Below are positions 23,569-27,542 of a stretch of DNA of 27,542 nucleotides, in pieces. How positions within the stretch are numbered: position 1 is the stretch's first letter; every line of letters starts with the position of its first letter. The translations under genes were made by a program, and so were the position numbers. Source of the stretch: an uncultured Oscillibacter sp. (lineage in GTDB: Bacteria > Bacillota > Clostridia > Oscillospirales > Oscillospiraceae); the NCBI GenBank assembly GCA_910576845.1, contig CAJTJA010000030.1, positions 1 through 27,542 of the forward strand. The letters are read 5' to 3'. The notes under the pieces are model-generated. The model was not told the origin of the DNA. It worked only from the letters and a program-made list of their open reading frames with translations, and ran no database searches.

Positions 23569-25587
23569 TCAATGATACAGCGGCTGCTCCAGCAGCGCCG
23601 GGTCCAGCTCCAGCCTCTTCATCATCCGCAGGGGACGGCCGTCCTGATTCACAAGCCTGGGATTGCGCAGCAAAACCCTTGCGATCTTCAGCCGTTTTTC
23701 CTCTATCTCCCGGATATGATGCTCCATAAGCTCCTGACGCGCCTGCTCCATCCCCTCGGGAGGAATTGTCTCGCCGTCCTTCTTGATGACCGCCACGGAA
23801 TCCGCCACCTTTTTCCATGTCTCGCGGATATATCCGTTTAGGGTGGTAAATCCGGAAATCAGCTCTTTAACCCGCTCCCCGTCTACCGGCGCGCCGTCGT
23901 AATAGTGGAAGTCATAACCATAGTATTCATACACGTCCCGCATGAAATACTCAATGTAATACCGCTCCGCATCGTTGGCAAAGTCGTCGTAAGCCTTGTA
24001 AACCGGGGCCGTGTCAAATCCACCGGCAATATATCCTCCATAGCTCAGCGGTTTGCCGCCCTGTGTGCACTCCGTCATACTCTTTGTATAGGGCAGGTCC
24101 AAAAAAGCCGCAAGGGCCGTAAACGCCGCTTTTGGATTCAGCTTCGCATCCTCAAAACGTACCAGAACACTGTCCCTGAACAGCCGCTCTCCCGGGTCCA
24201 CCATAAAGCTGCGGTTCAAAACCCGATCCGAAATCTCATCTCCCACCACAGTTTTCTTCCGCTTCCGGTCTTCCGCTTCCGCCGCTTCCATAAGCTTGGA
24301 CATCTGATACATATAGCGGACGGTAGCCCCATAGCTGCTGGTCATCCGGCGCATAGGAGTGAATGTCTTGATATAGGGGAACTCTTTTAAAAAGCGGCAG
24401 CGCCGGAGCTCCTTCGCCGTCTCCGCGCTGACAGACGCCCGGCCTTCTCCGTCTTCCTTCAGCTCGTAGTTAATATCCACAAAGTGGGGCTGAAAAAATA
24501 CCGCCGGGGCAACGCGGGCGCTCTGGTCCAGGCCGGATTTTGCAACATTGTTTGACAGGTAAATCCCCACCAGAATATCCTTGTCCGTGGGATTCCCCAT
24601 ACGGTAAAGCTCCAGCAGGCGGGCCCGGCCCCCCCACTGCCACTGGCTCAAAAACTCTTCCTCGCTCCCCGATTCTTTCAGCAGCTCCCTCACAGAGGCC
24701 AGCGTCTTCTCCATTTCCGTAAACAGAATGGAGGGCAGGGCCAGCAGATTGGGATGACCGTCAAAAACCTCGTTGAAAAAGTCGCCGCCGTTGTGGGCCG
24801 AGAGCTGGGTATGCCAAATCAGCCGCTTGACCTCCCGGATGGCGATGGGCTGCGGTTTATACTGACTGTAATCAATACCGAAGCGCTCCTTAAAGTCAAT
24901 CGGATAAAGGCCGATCTCCTCCCCAATCAGAAAGACCAGCTTCTTCTCCTCCAGCAGCGGGCGCAGGTTCCAGCACTGCAAATAGGCACAGAAAGTCCCC
25001 CAATCGCTGTAATGGAGGTAGACATGGTTTTCACGTCCGACACGCGTACTGTCCCGGACGTTATCGTTCAAATATTCCAATTCATATTGGGAAATAACGC
25101 CGTCCGCCAGAATAGGCTTCTCCAAATCCTTGAAAAAGTTCCGGCTGACGACGGGATTTTTAAAGTTCAGATAATCGCCAAACCGCTCTTCCTCCGTGTA
25201 AAAGGGCACAACCCCCTCGTCGTCATATGGATAAAAGCGGATAGGCAGTTCCTGGAAGGGCAGGAAGTCCTTCCGAAACAGATACGGATATTTCGCCAGC
25301 AGCTTGCAGTTCTTTTCATAGCGTTTTTTCCGGGCCTTTACATTGGGCTCGTAAAACGCCTGGGTCATCATCGCGAGGGTCTCCTCCCGGAAGTGCCCCT
25401 GATTATAAAGGTCCCGGAAGCAAGTATAAGAAATCCGGTAGTCTCCGCCGGATTGAAAAATGTAGACCGCCGCCTCCAGCTTTTCAGCAGGGTCCGCGGT
25501 CTCTCCGATTACAAGGGTGTAGGCGTCCTGGGCTTCCCTTGCCTGGCCAAGCCCGGCCAGCCGCCGGGCCAGCTCTATTGTGTCCAT
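23569..25587 (-). CDS. Large sulfotransferase-like protein of uncertain function
   Basis: 672 residues, much longer than ordinary sulfotransferases. Residues 1-100 are helical and TPR-like. The middle (110-255) has conserved-looking text I do not recognise. Residues 260-500 read like a PAPS sulfotransferase core: HTQLSAHNGGDFFNEVFDGH (259-278) in the place of the 5'-phosphosulfate loop, KTFTPMRRMTSSYG (407-420) in the place of the 3'-phosphate site, and SVLVRFEDAKLNPKAAF (473-489) matching the usual VRYEDLxxNP segment. The usual SGTT of the 5' loop is replaced. ATG at 25587 with AAAGG nine bases upstream. It is the first gene after the flagellin terminator and precedes the CysC-like gene, so it may sulfate flagellin glycan. 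The family assignment is moderate; a glycosyltransferase or inactive relative is possible. Confidence 0.6.
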   Translation of the reverse strand: MDTIELARRLAGLGQAREAQDAYTLVIGETADPAEKLEAAVYIFQSGGDYRISYTCFRDLYNQGHFREETLAMMTQAFYEPNVKARKKRYEKNCKLLAKYPYLFRKDFLPFQELPIRFYPYDDEGVVPFYTEEERFGDYLNFKNPVVSRNFFKDLEKPILADGVISQYELEYLNDNVRDSTRVGRENHVYLHYSDWGTFCAYLQCWNLRPLLEEKKLVFLIGEEIGLYPIDFKERFGIDYSQYKPQPIAIREVKRLIWHTQLSAHNGGDFFNEVFDGHPNLLALPSILFTEMEKTLASVRELLKESGSEEEFLSQWQWGGRARLLELYRMGNPTDKDILVGIYLSNNVAKSGLDQSARVAPAVFFQPHFVDINYELKEDGEGRASVSAETAKELRRCRFLKEFPYIKTFTPMRRMTSSYGATVRYMYQMSKLMEAAEAEDRKRKKTVVGDEISDRVLNRSFMVDPGERLFRDSVLVRFEDAKLNPKAAFTALAAFLDLPYTKSMTECTQGGKPLSYGGYIAGGFDTAPVYKAYDDFANDAERYYIEYFMRDVYEYYGYDFHYYDGAPVDGERVKELISGFTTLNGYIRETWKKVADSVAVIKKDGETIPPEGMEQARQELMEHHIREIEEKRLKIARVLLRNPRLVNQDGRPLRMMKRLELDPALLEQPLYH

Positions 25588-25610
25588 AACAGCCGTCCTT
25601 TCTCTTTGGA

Positions 25611-25641
25611 AAGGGGGCCGGGCAAGGTGCCCGGCCCCCTT
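25611..25641 (-). terminator. GC-rich hairpin terminator after flagellin
   Basis: A 13-bp perfect stem (AAGGGGGCCGGGC with its complement) and 5-base loop, about 48 bases after the flagellin stop on the minus strand. Only three T follow directly, so termination may be partial, or the hairpin may mainly protect the flagellin mRNA end. Just 23 bases separate it from the next ATG. Confidence 0.8.
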
Positions 25642-25689
25642 CGCGAGTCATGTTCTGAACAACGTCAAGCTGTTTTCTCAGGCTGTGGA

Positions 25690-27542
25690 TTAGCCAAGGA
25701 GCTGCAGCACGCCCTGAGGAACGGCGTTGGCCTGGGCCAGCATCGCCTGAGCGGACTGGATCAGGATGTTGTTCTTGGTGTACTTCATCATTTCCTCGGC
25801 CACGTCGGTGTCGCGGATGGTGGACTCGGCGTCCTGGATGTTCTCGGCCATGACGCTCAGGTTGTTGGCGGTGTGCTCCAGACGGTTCTGGATAGCGCCC
25901 AGGTCGCCGCGGACAGAGGACACGTTGTTGATGGAGTCCTTGATGGTCTGGATGGCCTTCTGAGCACCCTCAATGTTGCTGATGTCCAGGTCGTCAATGC
26001 CCAGAGCCTTGGTGTGCATATCGCCAACGGCAACCTTCAGCTGGTTGAAAGCGTCGGCGGTGTCGCCGATCTGCAGGGTCAGGCCCTTACCGTCGCTGAC
26101 AACCTCTTCGGCGGCGGCGGAGTCCTCGGCCTTGGTCACGGAGACCTTGCCCAGGCCCTTGGACCAGGCGGCGGCAGTGGTATCGTCGGCGACGGACTTC
26201 TCAACAGAAATCTTGGAGTTGCCGATGAAGTCCACGCGGCCATCCTTATAGCCCATGCTCTGCAGGGACTGGTTCAGCTTATCCGCATCCTTGAAGTCGG
26301 CCAGGGTCAGCTTGCCCTGAGACTTCTGGAGGTCGGCCTTGTTGGGATCGTCGTCATACTTGTCAATGATCTCAATGGTCTTGTCGCCGATGGTGATCTT
26401 ATCGCCCACGGCGATCTTGCCCAGATTGTAGACGGCCTTGGCGTGCTGGCCGGCGCCGGGATTGGCGCTGACCTCGGCGGGCTTGAAGTCCACGGTATAA
26501 GCGCCGTCCTGCTGGAAGTCCTGAGGATCCTTGAAACCGTTGGCGGCATAGCCCTTCGCGGTGGAGGTGGCCTTCAGCACGAAGTCGTTCAGGTTGCCGG
26601 TGCCGCTGTTCTTGCTGCTGATCTTGAAGTCACCTCCGAGAGTAGCGGTGACCTTATCAATGATGTCCTTCTTCAGCTTCTTAACATCCGCTTCCTTGCT
26701 CAAATCCAGGTCCTTGATGTCAATGACCGCATTCGCGTCGCTGGCGCTGCCATTACCGGCGGTGGCGCCATCCGTGACAAACTGGAAGATCTTGTTGCCG
26801 ATCTCAAACTTGCTGCCGCCCTGGATCTGGGACAGATCCTTGAAGTTCACCGTGTAGACGGCCCGGGTGCCGCCGGCGGTATCGCTGCCGATGTTGGTGC
26901 CGTCCGTTCCGACGACATTGCCCGCGCCAATGGCGCCGCCGCCGGCATTAACAGCCGCGAGCTTGGTCGCCAGAGCGTCCACATTGGTGGTGGAGCCAGC
27001 CTGATCCAGCGCGCCCTTCTTCTTAGCCACCAGGGTGATGTTCACGGCGTCACCGGTCTTAATCGCGGTGGTATCCGTCAGGTCGATCTCGTTGCCATCC
27101 TCATCGAAAGCGTCGAACAGATCACTGACCGTGCCGCCGCCGGCGAAGGTGGTAATGTTCGCACTGCCCAGGCCGGACAGGCTGGCGCCGGTCTTCAGGG
27201 TAATCACAAACTCCGCACCGGTAGCCTCGGTGGGCTTCATGCCGTCCTTGGAGGCGTTGGTGGCGGTCTCGCTGTTGTTCACCGCGAGCATATCCAGGGC
27301 GCTGCCGTTCGCGCCGCCGACGGTGGAGGCCTCACCGGCCAGGGAGCCGTCCAGCAGCTTGATGCCGTTGAAGTTGGCGCTGTCGGCAATACGGTTAATT
27401 TCGCTCTTCAGGGCGGTGACTTCCTTCTGGAGGTTGGCGCGGTCCACCTCGTTGTCATAGGTGCCGTTGGCGGACTGGGTGGCCAGATAGTCCATGCGGT
27501 TGAGCATGTCCTGGATCTCCTGCATGGCGCCCTCGGCGGTCT
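25690..27542 (-). CDS. Flagellin (N-terminus cut by window edge)
   Basis: 616 residues are visible and the frame is open to the right edge, so the ATG at 27525 is internal. The visible N-terminal part (TAEGAMQEIQDMLNRM, ANGTYDNEVDR, ALKSEINRIADSANFNGIKLLDG) is the D1 region; the first D0 helix lies outside. The C-terminal D1/D0 is complete: QNRLEHTANNLSVMAENIQDAES, DVAEEMMKYTKNNILIQSAQAMLAQAN and ending PQGVLQLLG. The variable centre, roughly visible residues 75-500, is long and rich in Thr, Ala, Gly and Asp, giving a large flagellin of about 670 residues. Codons end strongly in C or G, unlike the glycan genes, as expected for a highly expressed core gene. It is exported by the flagellar type III system and forms the filament. 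Confidence 0.95.
   Translation of the reverse strand, partial: TAEGAMQEIQDMLNRMDYLATQSANGTYDNEVDRANLQKEVTALKSEINRIADSANFNGIKLLDGSLAGEASTVGGANGSALDMLAVNNSETATNASKDGMKPTEATGAEFVITLKTGASLSGLGSANITTFAGGGTVSDLFDAFDEDGNEIDLTDTTAIKTGDAVNITLVAKKKGALDQAGSTTNVDALATKLAAVNAGGGAIGAGNVVGTDGTNIGSDTAGGTRAVYTVNFKDLSQIQGGSKFEIGNKIFQFVTDGATAGNGSASDANAVIDIKDLDLSKEADVKKLKKDIIDKVTATLGGDFKISSKNSGTGNLNDFVLKATSTAKGYAANGFKDPQDFQQDGAYTVDFKPAEVSANPGAGQHAKAVYNLGKIAVGDKITIGDKTIEIIDKYDDDPNKADLQKSQGKLTLADFKDADKLNQSLQSMGYKDGRVDFIGNSKISVEKSVADDTTAAAWSKGLGKVSVTKAEDSAAAEEVVSDGKGLTLQIGDTADAFNQLKVAVGDMHTKALGIDDLDISNIEGAQKAIQTIKDSINNVSSVRGDLGAIQNRLEHTANNLSVMAENIQDAESTIRDTDVAEEMMKYTKNNILIQSAQAMLAQANAVPQGVLQLLG

Noticed and set aside
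21987..23729. 580-codon plus-strand open frame
   Set aside because: It lies antisense to the epimerase, PHP, kinase and sulfotransferase-like genes, which have clear motifs. Its translation is low in recognisable structure, rich in Arg, His and Pro, and crosses several gene borders.
24631..24640. G7 run in the sulfotransferase-like gene as a second phase switch
   Set aside because: Seven bases within Trp-Gly-Gly codons is short for a contingency tract and expected in GC-rich coding sequence.
1..27542. CRISPR arrays, tRNA or rRNA genes, transposases
   Set aside because: I saw no regularly spaced repeats, no tRNA-like cloverleaf and no transposase or integrase motifs in the translated frames.

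Overview
The window is a long surface-glycan and flagellin-modification locus. Every convincing gene lies on the minus strand, so transcription runs from position 27542 towards 1. Strong AGGAGG-type ribosome sites, frequent ATGA/TGATG stop-start overlaps, moderate GC and a flagellin of clostridial type suggest a motile Gram-positive anaerobe of the Clostridia, perhaps near Oscillospiraceae. This is an inference from style; no rRNA or tRNA gene is present. Both edges cut genes: flagellin lacks its N-terminus at the right edge and a WecE-type aminotransferase lacks its C-terminal two thirds at the left edge.

Layout in transcription order. (1) 25690-27542: large flagellin, then a GC-rich hairpin terminator at 25611-25641. 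(2) 22137-25587: a sulfotransferase-like protein, an adenylylsulfate-kinase-like protein and a PHP phosphatase, which together could be a PAPS-using sulfation module. (3) 19753-22126: a ribulose/allulose-phosphate epimerase, an IspD/TarI-type cytidylyltransferase and a GatD-like polyol-phosphate dehydrogenase, which fit synthesis of a CDP-alditol. (4) 10066-19409: FkbM and TylF methyltransferases, GT32 and GT4 glycosyltransferases, a four-domain GT2/Rossmann/alpha-barrel/methyltransferase protein, an MptE/DUF115-like protein and a CatB-type acetyltransferase. (5) 6185-9839: a DRE-TIM aldolase, a CMP-sugar synthetase-like protein, a KdsC-like phosphatase and a zinc-site methyltransferase. (6) 1-5909: a GT-B glycosyltransferase, a radical SAM/SPASM protein, a WbqC-like protein, RmlA, RmlB and WecE-type aminotransferase (dTDP-4-amino-4,6-dideoxyhexose).

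Several things stand out. Seven proteins of different catalytic classes carry the same kind of Rossmann-like module. The CMP-sugar set lacks a NeuB/KdsA synthase and has a pyruvate-aldolase-like enzyme in its place. The TylF-like gene contains an uninterrupted run of ten G, a likely phase-variation switch. A promoter at 6076-6104 is followed by two overlapping perfect inverted repeats. Three spacers contain related diverged repeat sequence.

The likely common job is building several unusual activated sugars (dTDP-amino sugar, CMP-ulosonate-like, CDP-alditol), assembling and decorating a glycan by methylation, acetylation and perhaps sulfation, and placing it on flagellin or the cell surface. 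The flagellin link rests on adjacency and on the MptE/Maf-like domain and is not proven.
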